From: Candidatus Xianfuyuplasma coldseepsis
GTDB taxonomy: Bacteria; Bacillota_I; Bacilli_A; Izemoplasmatales; Izemoplasmataceae
DNA: 64,000 bases
Assembly (NCBI RefSeq): GCF_014023125.1
Contig: NZ_CP048914.1
Location: 434,001 to 498,000 of the forward strand
Reading direction: 5' to 3'
Positions 8,937 to 17,127 of the stretch are shown in pieces. Position 1 is the stretch's first letter, and each line of letters opens with the position of its first letter. The translations under genes and the position numbers were made by a program. The notes under the pieces were generated by a model that was not told where the DNA came from, searched no databases, and saw only the letters and a list, made by a program, of their open reading frames with translations.

Positions 8937-9024
8937 AAATATTGCGGTTCAGCCAGCATAGTATTTACCGTAGCTCTGGAACTTTGCGTCTACAAGTTTC
9001 CCTGTATTTGCCCTTTGAATATTT
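8937..9024 (-). promoter_or_regulatory. Cyclic di-GMP-I (GEMM-I) riboswitch upstream of the mreB operon
   Basis: Read on the minus strand this matches the GEMM-I aptamer. AAGGGCAAA is followed by a P2 stem TACAGG/CTTGTA closed by a GAAA tetraloop, then GACGCAAAG. A P3 stem (CCAGAGC..GCTGG) carries the receptor-like CTACGG/CTATG segment, and the aptamer ends GGCTGAACCGC. A flanking P1 of 7 bp can form between 9018-9024 and 8937-8943 (AAATATT/AATATTT). The residue equivalent to the ligand-contacting G20 is G, as expected for c-di-GMP. A TTGATA box at 9045-9050 is a candidate -35, but the exact start of transcription is not resolved. Whether ligand turns the operon on or off is not clear by eye: CAATAT at 8939-8944 can alternatively pair with ATATTG at 8885-8890. 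Confidence 0.92.
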
Positions 9025-9092
9025 ATCTTATACTACCAAAAGTCTATCAAGTCCTTTCCAAAAGAAAAAGGTCATATATGACCCTTTCGATT

Positions 9093-10016
9093 TTACACAA
9101 TGGCTGCATCGCACCATACAAGGATTTCCTCGTATGTTATATTTTTGTTTATTTCGTTTAGAACTTCATGACGAGCGTTCTCAATGAGTTTGAGTGTTAG
9201 GTTTGTATATCCGTGTCCGTTATACAACTCATAGATTGTTTTGACACCTTCACCCATCTCACCAACAGGATCTTCGATACCACTGATAAAGAGAATCGGG
9301 ATGTCTTTGGTGCGCATAATTAAACTGGACTTATTGACAGTTGCCAATGCGCCGATAAATTCTTTATAGAATTGTGCGCTATAGGCGTAACCACAAAGTG
9401 GATCTTCAATGTACTGATCGACAATTGATTCATCGTGGGTTAACCAATCAAATGGTGTTCGTGGATTTTCATAGGTCGCGATCAATGGTTTATTCACAAC
9501 ACCGGCAAGAAATGGACTGCGTTTTTTTCCTTTGAAGAGTCCAATAATATTGGCCAGGGTCTTGGGTACAAATGCTTTCATCGGTGTCATCACAGGAACG
9601 GTTCCCATAATGATGGCCGCTTGTGGTACCAAGGGATTTTTCGCAATGAACTCACGGGCAATTACGCTTCCCATGGAGTGTCCCATAATAATCAACTTCT
9701 TACCCGGAAAATCTTTCAGGATTTTTCGCGATACACTGTAGCAGTCATCCAATACATCGTACCACGTATCGGTGGATTCAAAAATACCATAGCCATCTTC
9801 TTCGGTTACACTTTCACCATGTTTGCGATGATCATGGGCATACAGTGCGTATCCATGATCTGCCATAAACTGCATAAAGGGAATATAGCGATTTTTATGT
9901 TCGCCCATTCCGTGGAAAATTTGGATGATTGCTTTCGGGTCTTTTTTCGGCAGTACACATATGCCTTTTAACGTAAGATTATTTTTACCTTTTACTTCAA
10001 ATTGTTCTAGTGTCAT
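9093..10016 (-). CDS. Alpha/beta hydrolase, lysophospholipase / monoacylglycerol lipase type
   Basis: 307 aa cytoplasmic serine hydrolase. An oxyanion-loop motif IFHGMGEHKNRY lies near residue 33, the nucleophile elbow GHSMGS near 112, an acid in SGIEDPVGE near 245 and the catalytic His in ARHEVLNE near 285. This is the arrangement of the PldB/monoglyceride lipase group (also called serine aminopeptidase S33), which releases fatty acids from monoacyl lipids. The start overlaps the stop of pcp by 4 nt (ATGA), so the two form an operon. The substrate cannot be fixed from sequence. Confidence 0.85.
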   Translation of the reverse strand: MTLEQFEVKGKNNLTLKGICVLPKKDPKAIIQIFHGMGEHKNRYIPFMQFMADHGYALYAHDHRKHGESVTEEDGYGIFESTDTWYDVLDDCYSVSRKILKDFPGKKLIIMGHSMGSVIAREFIAKNPLVPQAAIIMGTVPVMTPMKAFVPKTLANIIGLFKGKKRSPFLAGVVNKPLIATYENPRTPFDWLTHDESIVDQYIEDPLCGYAYSAQFYKEFIGALATVNKSSLIMRTKDIPILFISGIEDPVGEMGEGVKTIYELYNGHGYTNLTLKLIENARHEVLNEINKNITYEEILVWCDAAIV

Positions 10017-10627
10017 AATCCCATTTCCTTTCGTATCGTGACTTTAATACATAACATAATTCCATTATATATGGTTTCTAAGGGGAGACTGAATGCCTCC
10101 TTTGGTTTGTTTTGTTCATCCATGAAAGGTACATGAATAAACCCGGCTTTTGCTAATTTACTTTTTTGTTTTAAATAATGCATTGTGTGATAGAACACAT
10201 TGTTACAGACATAGAGTCCCGCTGTGTTTGATATCTTGCAGGGAATATCCTTTGCTTCTAACTCTGTGACAAATGAATCGATTGGCAAGGTGGAAAAATA
10301 AGCATTTTCTCCACTTTCTATAATGGATTGATTCTGTGGTTTACGTCCATCGTTATCGGGGTGTTTCGAATCGTTTCTATTGATCGCGATTCGTTCAGGG
10401 GCAATCGCCGTTCGTCCTCCCGCAAGTCCAAGCATGATGATAATCTCTGGATCAACCGTATCAATGGCATGTTTAAGTGGTTCAAAACAGGTATCAAAAC
10501 GTACTGGTAACTCAAGCGGAATGACTCGATGACCATCGATTGATGATGGTAGCATCGATAGGATTTTCTTCGTCGGGTTTTGATCATTCGATAAGAACGA
10601 CCCAAAACCCGTGATAACGATGTTCAT
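10013..10627 (-). CDS. pcp: Pyroglutamyl-peptidase I
   Basis: 204 aa cysteine peptidase of family C15 that removes N-terminal pyroglutamate from peptides in the cytoplasm. Start MNIVITGFGSF is typical. The catalytic triad is visible: Glu in APERIAIN (about residue 81), Cys in GLYVCNNVFY (about 145) and His in GFIHVPF (about 167). Family length is about 205-215, so it is complete. It is the first gene of a two-gene operon with the downstream lipase-like hydrolase. Confidence 0.95.
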   Translation of the reverse strand: MNIVITGFGSFLSNDQNPTKKILSMLPSSIDGHRVIPLELPVRFDTCFEPLKHAIDTVDPEIIIMLGLAGGRTAIAPERIAINRNDSKHPDNDGRKPQNQSIIESGENAYFSTLPIDSFVTELEAKDIPCKISNTAGLYVCNNVFYHTMHYLKQKSKLAKAGFIHVPFMDEQNKPKEAFSLPLETIYNGIMLCIKVTIRKEMGL

Positions 10628-10666
10628 TGTACCACCTGCCTTATGGTTTGATTATAACACTAATTC

Positions 10667-10700
10667 AAAAAAAAAGGAACAACTCAGCAGTTTGTTCCTT
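10667..10700 (-). terminator. Terminator of the 135-aa gene
   Basis: Minus strand: AAGGAACAA, an 8-nt loop, TTGTTCCTT, then a run of nine T. It overlaps the last codons of the 135-aa gene. Confidence 0.8.
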
Positions 10701-11091
10701 GTGATTTTAACCATGGTACAATCGATTGTTTTGTGGGAAGGATTGTGAGGTCATGAGCGTCGAGTGATGTTGTAATATCAACCACTTCCGATTCGTTGAT
10801 GTATTTTAAGATTTTGTAGGGACTGTTTTTAAAGACCACGATGGGATTTTGTAATTTCAGAAACTCGTTCATCTTAATTGTTTTTACCGAACGGGTAACA
10901 AAACGAGCCCCTTGTATGGCACCGGATTTAATATTCCAGATATATTTGCTGTTGATCGTAACCAAATGCGAACGAGATGTTGGTAAGACCAACACATGGT
11001 ATGTCAAATTATCCTTTGTGATCTGATAGGTGTAGGTGCCAAAGTACTTCCGTTTCACATGATATCCTAAGGCTTGTAATTGATCTTTCAT
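10684..11091 (-). CDS. Hypothetical protein (135 aa)
   Basis: I do not recognise it. It is a soluble, basic, mixed alpha/beta protein with no signal peptide or membrane segment. A central segment (NIKSGAIQGARFVTRSVK) and a following hydrophobic strand PIVVFKN suggest a small compact domain, possibly nuclease- or NERD-like, but no catalytic set is evident. The ribosome site AAGGAGGACACA precedes ATG. It is bounded by terminators on both sides, so it is a single-gene unit. Confidence 0.7.
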   Translation of the reverse strand: MKDQLQALGYHVKRKYFGTYTYQITKDNLTYHVLVLPTSRSHLVTINSKYIWNIKSGAIQGARFVTRSVKTIKMNEFLKLQNPIVVFKNSPYKILKYINESEVVDITTSLDAHDLTILPTKQSIVPWLKSQGTNC

Positions 11092-11106
11092 TGTGTCCTC
11101 CTTATG

Positions 11107-11131
11107 AAAAACACCACATGGGATGTGGTGT
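11107..11131 (-). terminator. Terminator of the 116-aa gene
   Basis: Minus strand: ACACCACAT, loop CCC, ATGTGGTGT (9 bp), then TTTTT, immediately after the stop codon. Confidence 0.85.
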
Positions 11132-11481
11132 TAGCAAAGTCCGTTTAGTTGACAGATGTCGATGATGTACTTCTTATGACTCACAAAAATAACAATGGCT
11201 TCTTTGAGTAATTGATATTCCCCTTTGTGAAGATAGTATCCATTGTGACTGAGGTTTTCGACAAATCCTTTTTTCAGTTCTTCGTAGGAAATGCCTTGAA
11301 TGTGTTCCAATGTTGATTTGTGATCATCGGCAAAATAGTATTCCCACGAGAAGGTTTTTTCGTCATCGGTGTATTTGAGTTCCAAACAATCTTGTTCACC
11401 ATCAAACCCTTCCATGATTCGATATTCGATTTGTCCTCGATCTTTGTAGCGCAGTGTTTCTACAACAGCACGATTTTTCAT
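11131..11481 (-). CDS. Hypothetical protein (116 aa)
   Basis: Family unknown. A small acidic soluble protein with many aromatic residues (WEYYF, HNGYYLH). It reads as a beta-rich N-terminal half followed by a helix and a Cys-containing tail (DICQLNGLC). I start at the ATG at 11479-11481 because the upstream in-frame ATG overlaps the ribosome site GAAAGGA. It is a single-gene unit with its own terminator. Confidence 0.7.
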   Translation of the reverse strand: MKNRAVVETLRYKDRGQIEYRIMEGFDGEQDCLELKYTDDEKTFSWEYYFADDHKSTLEHIQGISYEELKKGFVENLSHNGYYLHKGEYQLLKEAIVIFVSHKKYIIDICQLNGLC

Positions 11482-11545
11482 ACGACACATCCTTTCATAC
11501 GTCTTGTATCTATTATTATACTATATTTTTTGGTTTCTTGTATCA

Positions 11546-12379
11546 TTACAGTCGACTTTTTTTTAGAAGATTTAGAAATGCATCCAAGTCGTCACCTTCG
11601 ATATAGATATCCCCGATATCTCCGTGTTTGGAGTCATTCTTAATTCCATGAAAATCCGATCCACCAGTGATGATCATTCCCCGTGAGGTAGCAAGCTCGG
11701 TAAAGAACGCTTCTTCCCCATCTTTATTGCGATAGTATGTCGCCTCTAGGCCATCGTAATCATGGGTGAGAACCGCTTCTTTTATGTGTGGTTTTAGTAG
11801 TGTGGGATGAGCCAAAACAACGACACAGTTGAATTTCCGAAGCAATTGAATCCCATCGGAAAGTGGTAATTCAACACTGGGTTCGTAGGCTTTACAATGA
11901 TCGCCAATCAGTTCATCAAACACCCGGTCGTGATTATAATCTGGGTACCGATCGATAATCGCTTTGGCAATATGGGGACGGGCAATAATACCCTGTGCGT
12001 TTTGATATACTTCATCGTATGTAATATAAATATTGTGATAGTCTTTTAGTTTCGCAATAATCCGTTTTGCTCGTTTTTCACGTTTGGTTTTGATGTCTTT
12101 GTAGTACGCCAACATCGTTGGGTGATGATAGGAATCATCACGAAAGTAACCAAGTACATGGACGCTTTTTCCTTGATAGAGGGTGGATAATTCTATTCCA
12201 GGGATAACTTCAATACCAATTTGATGTCCATATTCCACCATCGCATCAACATCACCAACGGTGTCATGATCGGTAATGGCAATATAATCCATTCCCGCTT
12301 GTTGTGCTCGTTTGATGACAGTTTTCGGATCCAATCGTCCATCCGAATAGGTTGTATGCATATGTAAATCCGCCTTCAT
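11546..12379 (-). CDS. PHP-domain phosphoesterase (RNase AM / nucleoside 3',5'-bisphosphatase-like)
   Basis: 277 aa metal-dependent phosphoesterase of the polymerase-and-histidinol-phosphatase superfamily. Metal ligands are visible in order: HMHTTYSDG (residues 5-13), ITDHDT (about 38), GIELS (about 63), RPHIAKA, LAHP (about 195) and GSDFHG (about 252). The helical insertion around residues 90-190 is typical of YciV/TrpH-type enzymes that degrade 3',5'-bisphosphonucleotides or trim RNA 5' ends. The ATG at 12377-12379 is preferred over an in-frame TTG one codon earlier, with ribosome site GAGGTGG. Confidence 0.88.
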   Translation of the reverse strand: MKADLHMHTTYSDGRLDPKTVIKRAQQAGMDYIAITDHDTVGDVDAMVEYGHQIGIEVIPGIELSTLYQGKSVHVLGYFRDDSYHHPTMLAYYKDIKTKREKRAKRIIAKLKDYHNIYITYDEVYQNAQGIIARPHIAKAIIDRYPDYNHDRVFDELIGDHCKAYEPSVELPLSDGIQLLRKFNCVVVLAHPTLLKPHIKEAVLTHDYDGLEATYYRNKDGEEAFFTELATSRGMIITGGSDFHGIKNDSKHGDIGDIYIEGDDLDAFLNLLKKSRL

Positions 12380-12464
12380 CAAACCACCTCGTTTCCGACC
12401 CTATTATATCAAAACAAACGGAAAATCAACAAACATTTACAACAGGAATTACAGGTTCTAGTGA

Positions 12465-12470
12465 TATAAT
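12465..12470 (+). promoter_or_regulatory. Extended -10 promoter of the amidase gene
   Basis: TGA-TATAAT is a perfect -10 with the TGN extension, 27 bp before the start codon. No convincing -35 is present, which suits an extended -10 promoter. Confidence 0.5.
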
Positions 12471-12497
12471 AAAAGTAACACATAATGGAGGTGGCGT

Positions 12498-13898
12498 ATG
12501 AACCTGTTACAAATGACGATTCCAGAACTACAAATCGCAATGAACGAAGGACGTTTAACCGCTCATGAGTTAACGTTGTTTTATTTGAAGCGAATTGCAT
12601 CAATTGATCATGGAGATCCGAAATACAACAGTGTTTTCATGGTAAATCCCGATGCGTTGAATCAAGCGAAAGTGCTTGATTTAGAGCGCCAACAAGGAAC
12701 CGAGCGATCGATGATGCATGGGATTCCGGTGTTACTCAAAGATAACATCAATACCGGGGATAAACAAACCACCACAGCTGGGGCGAGAATCTTGGCGAAT
12801 CACTATGCGAAAGAGGATTCGTTTCTTGTCCAGAATCTACGTCAGCAAGGAGCCATCATTTTGGGTAAAACCAATCTGACGGAACTTGCTTGTTTTAAAA
12901 CCTTTACCGGTGTCAATGGCTTTTCCAGTCTTGCTGGGTATGTTCTATGCCCCTGGAATATCGAGGAAGACCCCAGTGGAAGTTCCACGGGTAGTGCGGT
13001 AAGTATGGCTCTAAAATTAGCACCTGTGGCCATTGGAACGGAAACAGGTGGAAGCATTATGTCTCCTTCGAAAAAGAATGGTGTTGTCGGGTTAAAACCA
13101 ACGATTGGATTGGTCTCACGTAGTGGGATTGTACCGATTTCCTCGACACTGGATACAGCTGGACCGATGGGACCTTCAGTCGCCAACGTTGCGGCACTAC
13201 TAAGCAGTATGAAAACCAATGATCCGAGTGACCCAGTAACCTTAACGCATTCGCATAATAATATCGATTATACCGTTTTCTTAGATACCAAAGAAGTGAA
13301 ACGAATCGGTATCGATAAGAAGCAATATGAAAAAGTATCTGAAGATGAGCAACACGTATTTGATGCAACCTGTAAAAAACTAGAAAATCTTGGGTATGAA
13401 CTGGTGGAGATGGAGTTACCTGAGGTGAAACAAATCTATCCGATTATGAAGTATGAGTTTAAAACGATGATCAATAAATACTTCAGTGATGAGGGTCTCG
13501 ACATTACATTAGAAGGTATGATTAAGTACAATCAAAACAATGAAAAAGACAATTTGAAATACGGTCAAGATGTCTTGCTAGAAGCACAATATCAAACCAG
13601 TGGAAAACTAGTGGAACAAGAGTACATCAATGCACTTCAAGAACGTATTGATGTAACCAAAGCAGTGCATGACATCTTCAAGAAACACAAGCTTGATATA
13701 GTGTACGTACTACCCTATACCAGCATTGGTCCCGAGTGTGGATTCCCAACCTTGTCGATTCCCCTAGGACTGGATTCGAAGGGGATGCCGATCGGTAGTT
13801 ACTTCATGGCGAATCATTTTGAAGAAGGGCGCTTAATTGAAGTCGGACATCGTTTGGAACAAACGCTCAATTTACAACTAAATCCATTAAAAAAATAA
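12498..13898 (+). CDS. Amidase (amidase-signature family)
   Basis: 466 aa. The catalytic Ser-cisSer-Lys set is visible: Lys in PVLLKDNINT (about 80), and the Ser-rich loop DPSGSSTGSA followed by GTETGGSIMSPS with the nucleophile Ser (about 160-190). It hydrolyses an amide, but the substrate is unknown. The context lacks gatB/gatC, so it is not clearly the Glu-tRNA amidotransferase A subunit. The ribosome site GGAGGTGGCGT precedes ATG, and a terminator follows directly. Confidence 0.9.
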   Translation: MNLLQMTIPELQIAMNEGRLTAHELTLFYLKRIASIDHGDPKYNSVFMVNPDALNQAKVLDLERQQGTERSMMHGIPVLLKDNINTGDKQTTTAGARILANHYAKEDSFLVQNLRQQGAIILGKTNLTELACFKTFTGVNGFSSLAGYVLCPWNIEEDPSGSSTGSAVSMALKLAPVAIGTETGGSIMSPSKKNGVVGLKPTIGLVSRSGIVPISSTLDTAGPMGPSVANVAALLSSMKTNDPSDPVTLTHSHNNIDYTVFLDTKEVKRIGIDKKQYEKVSEDEQHVFDATCKKLENLGYELVEMELPEVKQIYPIMKYEFKTMINKYFSDEGLDITLEGMIKYNQNNEKDNLKYGQDVLLEAQYQTSGKLVEQEYINALQERIDVTKAVHDIFKKHKLDIVYVLPYTSIGPECGFPTLSIPLGLDSKGMPIGSYFMANHFEEGRLIEVGHRLEQTLNLQLNPLKK

Positions 13899-13921
13899 CT
13901 CATTAATTGAGTTATTTTTTT
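13894..13921 (+). terminator. Terminator of the amidase gene
   Basis: AATAACTCA, loop TTAAT, then TGAGTTATT followed by a T run. Confidence 0.8.
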
Positions 13922-14132
13922 ATCTAATGTGTTCCAGAAAACTTCTTCTTCAATCATATTGTGATAAGTGGGAAATGAATGGAACGACGATTTAGGTTTA
14001 ACGTTTTTAGTTTTGTCAAGTGATTATGATAACCTAGGTTCACTTTTTCTTTTTTAACAAATCCCTATGTCAAGACTGTTTTTACCATTTATCGTACAGT
14101 ATAATTAGGTATAAGGAGAAAGGTGGTGGAAT
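13922..14132. other. Left flank / left end of the TnpB element
   Basis: About 210 bp with no coding potential and no TnpA remnant. AGGTTCAC at 14036-14043 is repeated exactly at 15341-15348 beyond tnpB, so the mobile segment may be about 14044-15348 with TTCAC as the target-adjacent motif. A TATAAT box (at about 14100) lies before the tnpB ribosome site. The left boundary is an inference. Confidence 0.4.
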
Positions 14133-15287
14133 ATGTCTACTATTACAAGAGGATATGTGTATCGCATCAAACCTAGTAAGCAACAGAAAGATCTCATTGA
14201 GAAAACATTTGGGTGTACTCGACAAATGTGGAATGTATTACTATCAGAACGTGAGACAATCTATGAGATGTTTCGTGAGTATCCGGGATTACTACAATCA
14301 CATTCTTACACAAATCCCGGAGCACTAAAGCATTTTTATGAATATATGTATGAAGTGGATTCCCAAGCACTCACTACAGCATGGTTGAATCAGAAGAACG
14401 CATTCACAAACTTCTTCAAGGGAACTCATGAGAAACCACGAATGAAATCGAGACATAATCCAGTACAGTCCTATACAACTCACACCATAAGCAACAATAT
14501 CCGACTAGAAGGTAAGAAATTAAAGTTACCAAAACTGGGATGGGTTAAGATGAAACTACATCGTCCTTTACCAGAGACATCCATCATAAAAGCAGCAACC
14601 ATAAAACGTGAAGCAGGGAAATATTATGTCTCCCTTCGCATCCAGTATGAACAAGAAACACCAACTATAAAACGAAACAGTATCATTGGTTTAGACTTTT
14701 CATTACGACATCTCTATGTCGGAAGTGATGGCACCTATGGCGAATACCCTATGTACTTCAAGAACTCTCTCGATAAATTAGCTAGAGCTCAACGAGTTCT
14801 ATCACGCAGAAAGAAAGGTTCACATCGATGGGAAATCCAGAAACGACAAGTACAACGGATCCATCAACACATCAAGAATCAACGGAACGATTTTCTACAC
14901 AAGGCATCACGATATCTCGTAAGCAAATATGATATGATATGTATTGAAGATTTAGATTTACAAGAAATAGCGAAAACCAAGCATTTCCGTAAGTCCATCT
15001 CCGATACATCGTATGGAACCTTTACAAGATATCTAGAGTATAAAACAAAAGATGAGGGAAAAACCCTCATCAAGATTAACAAGTATTATCCATCTAGCAA
15101 AACCTGTAGTGTATGTGATGATTATCATGATATACCACTCTCACAAAGAGAATATACATGCGATTGTGGAAACCAGATGGACAGAGACCTGAATGCCGCA
15201 ATCAACATTGCGACACAAGGTCTATCTGAATATTTACATAAAGAGTATGGGACAGACTCGATCGCTCGGTCCATTTACGCGCACTAG
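14133..15287 (+). CDS. tnpB: TnpB, RNA-guided nuclease of an IS200/IS605-type element
   Basis: 384 aa. The N-terminal helix-turn-helix-like region starts with the family phrase YRIKPSKQQ. The RuvC acidic residues appear intact: Asp188 in IGLDFSL, Glu272 in CIEDLDL and Asp352 in DRDLNAAINI. Between the last two is a four-Cys zinc finger (CSVC and CDCG). Full family length with no frameshift suggests an active protein. No tnpA transposase accompanies it, so the element resembles the solo-TnpB (IS1341-like) group and could move only with a TnpA supplied elsewhere. The guide RNA should start within the 3' part of the gene and run through the right-end hairpin into flanking DNA. Confidence 0.93.
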   Translation: MSTITRGYVYRIKPSKQQKDLIEKTFGCTRQMWNVLLSERETIYEMFREYPGLLQSHSYTNPGALKHFYEYMYEVDSQALTTAWLNQKNAFTNFFKGTHEKPRMKSRHNPVQSYTTHTISNNIRLEGKKLKLPKLGWVKMKLHRPLPETSIIKAATIKREAGKYYVSLRIQYEQETPTIKRNSIIGLDFSLRHLYVGSDGTYGEYPMYFKNSLDKLARAQRVLSRRKKGSHRWEIQKRQVQRIHQHIKNQRNDFLHKASRYLVSKYDMICIEDLDLQEIAKTKHFRKSISDTSYGTFTRYLEYKTKDEGKTLIKINKYYPSSKTCSVCDDYHDIPLSQREYTCDCGNQMDRDLNAAINIATQGLSEYLHKEYGTDSIARSIYAH

Positions 15288-15348
15288 TGTGCATTACCCG
15301 AGAAGCTCCCACTTCATATCATCGATTAAGTGGTGGGAGCAGGTTCAC
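15288..15348 (+). mobile_element. Right end of the TnpB element and omega-RNA scaffold 3' end
   Basis: GCTCCCACTT at 15305-15314 pairs with AAGTGGTGGGAGC (ending at 15340), giving the long right-end hairpin typical of these elements. The segment ends AGGTTCAC, a copy of the left-flank motif. The following bases, from about 15349 into the DUF445 gene, would be the guide if the end is at 15348. Confidence 0.65.
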
Positions 15349-15944
15349 ACGAATAGTGTAACAACGTATTGCAAAACTCCAATGATCATTCCGAGGAATA
15401 GTCCGAAGATTTCAACAAAGCGTAATTCCTTTTTCATTAATCCAAAGATGATACGTTCGAACTCGATAAAATCGAGTGAATCAATACGGTCTTTAACAAT
15501 TTCGCGAATATTGAGATTGTTCATGCCTTCATCTTTTAATTTCTCGATCAGTTCATCGAAGATTTTGTCGCCTTCTTTGTCGAGTATTTTTTGGATTAAT
15601 CCCTTGGGGTTATCCCCCATAAACATTTTAACCATTGGTGGAATCATCTCGGCAACGCGATCAATTAATAATTCTTTGATCGTTGTTTTTAACTGTTCGA
15701 TTTTTTCGGGATTGAGGAGTTTATCCATAATCACTTCTTTGCTTAACAGTTCCTGTTCGATAGTATCAGCGAGTGAAATGGCCATTTGATCTTTTCGTTT
15801 TGGGAATACACCTTGTAAGGTGAACAGTCCCAAATTCACTGGATTGACGGGGCGGAATAACATTCTAATCGCGACTTTATTGGTAATGTATCCAATAAAT
15901 CCTCCAATAATAATGAGTAATAGTAAGCGGATTAATTCATCCAT
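15345..15944 (-). CDS. DUF445 (YheB-like) membrane protein
   Basis: 199 aa. An N-terminal membrane helix precedes the family phrase GYITNKVAIRMLFRP, a long helical region (about 50-165) and a C-terminal membrane helix (FGLFLGMIIGVLQYVV). This matches the short form of the DUF445 family, whose function is unknown. The stop lies inside the AGGTTCAC right end of the TnpB element, so insertion may have replaced the last residues, but the final membrane helix is complete. Two in-frame starts (15950 and 15944) are possible. Confidence 0.8.
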   Translation of the reverse strand: MDELIRLLLLIIIGGFIGYITNKVAIRMLFRPVNPVNLGLFTLQGVFPKRKDQMAISLADTIEQELLSKEVIMDKLLNPEKIEQLKTTIKELLIDRVAEMIPPMVKMFMGDNPKGLIQKILDKEGDKIFDELIEKLKDEGMNNLNIREIVKDRIDSLDFIEFERIIFGLMKKELRFVEIFGLFLGMIIGVLQYVVTLFV

Positions 15945-15973
15945 TGTCATCACGTCCTTTGTTGGTTGGAGTA

Positions 15974-17110
15974 TTAACGATCGTTTTGACGTCGTTTTAA
16001 GTTTTTATGTTTCGCTTTATCCAAATACATATTGTTGTCGGCTTCAATCATCAATGTTTCAATCGTACAACTTGTTGGTTGTTGACAGTAACTGACACCC
16101 ATACTGAATTTGGCTTCTTTGATGTAGTTGTTTTTACTCGATTTCATGTGGTTTGATATGTTTTTACGTATCAGTTCGATTCGTCCTTTGTTGACGCCTG
16201 CAGTAACCACGATGAATTCGTCACCACCATATCGAGCGACAATGTCTTTGCGTTCAAAGACTTGTTTTAAGATTGTTGCCATTTCAATTAACGCCTTGTC
16301 CCCAGATGTATGACCGTAGGTATCGTTCAATTGTTTGAAGTCATCCATGTCCATCATGATGATGGTGAAGGGATGACGTCGTCGCATCAGACCTTTCATG
16401 TAATCTTCTGCCCGAACACGCGTATGGATTCCCGTTAGATAATCGAGGGACGATGAGGTCGTCTCAAATAACAAATAGGAGAATAAAATGGCCATGGCTG
16501 TCGATGGCCAGATTAAGGTTAGTCCCAAATACTGAATTTGAATAACACCGGCAACAAGCGGTAAAATCAAGAACATCATCACGCCGATGATAAAGTTGGA
16601 TGTCAAGCGTTTTTGTTCGTTCAAGACCATCACTAAGACAAAGATATAGACGACATACGACAGGACAACTCCTGTCCAAATACCGGGGAGACGAGAATAG
16701 ATATTGTCATCACTCACCACAAACAAGATTGGGGTGAAGAGATTGATGATACCTAATATCGATGTAATGACAACGGGGGCGAAATAGAACCATGCGTTTT
16801 TCTTGAGTCGTTGTTCGTTATTAAATAGGACATAGTCAATATAAAGCGCCCAGATTCCTACAATTAGGGTACTAAGCATGGTAAAAACCGTATTGAAAAA
16901 GACATTGGCACGATAGTTTGTAATACCAGGAAGACCATCGTAGATCCAACTGTGAATTTCTAGTACTAGCATCAAAATCGCGGTTAAGATCAAGATTCGA
17001 AACAGACGCCCACGCAGGGTGTGTAGTTCATGTTTCGAATAGATGACAATTAATAATGATGCTAATAAAATGATGGAAAAAATGTTTAAATCATAAAAGG
17101 TTACATCCAT
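15974..17110 (-). CDS. Membrane diguanylate cyclase (GGDEF)
   Basis: 378 aa. About seven membrane helices (residues 8-215) form a sensory membrane domain of unknown input. A GGDEF domain follows (about 220-375), with the exact catalytic signature RYGGDEF near residue 297 and the substrate-binding DMDDFKQLNDTYGH near 255. It should make c-di-GMP from two GTP at the inner face of the membrane. The product-inhibition RxxD site is not conserved (ERKD at that place). This is the only intact c-di-GMP synthase in the window and the obvious source of ligand for the GEMM-I RNAs. Ribosome site GAGGTGATTCG. Confidence 0.94.
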   Translation of the reverse strand: MDVTFYDLNIFSIILLASLLIVIYSKHELHTLRGRLFRILILTAILMLVLEIHSWIYDGLPGITNYRANVFFNTVFTMLSTLIVGIWALYIDYVLFNNEQRLKKNAWFYFAPVVITSILGIINLFTPILFVVSDDNIYSRLPGIWTGVVLSYVVYIFVLVMVLNEQKRLTSNFIIGVMMFLILPLVAGVIQIQYLGLTLIWPSTAMAILFSYLLFETTSSSLDYLTGIHTRVRAEDYMKGLMRRRHPFTIIMMDMDDFKQLNDTYGHTSGDKALIEMATILKQVFERKDIVARYGGDEFIVVTAGVNKGRIELIRKNISNHMKSSKNNYIKEAKFSMGVSYCQQPTSCTIETLMIEADNNMYLDKAKHKNLKRRQNDR

Positions 17111-17127
17111 CGAATCACCTCAATTTC

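Noticed and set aside
9022-9050. Promoter TTGATA-17-GATAAA for the mreB leader
   Set aside because: Spacing is correct, but its start point would fall inside the aptamer and remove the 5' strand of P1, so I could not call it a promoter with confidence.
13922-14132. TnpA transposase remnant upstream of tnpB
   Set aside because: No frame in this stretch encodes the HUH or catalytic Tyr motif of TnpA. Only AT-rich DNA and a promoter-like box are present.
15193-15789. 198-aa plus-strand open frame across the tnpB end
   Set aside because: It lies antisense to the DUF445 gene, has no ribosome site and a low-complexity Ser/Ile composition. It is a shadow frame.
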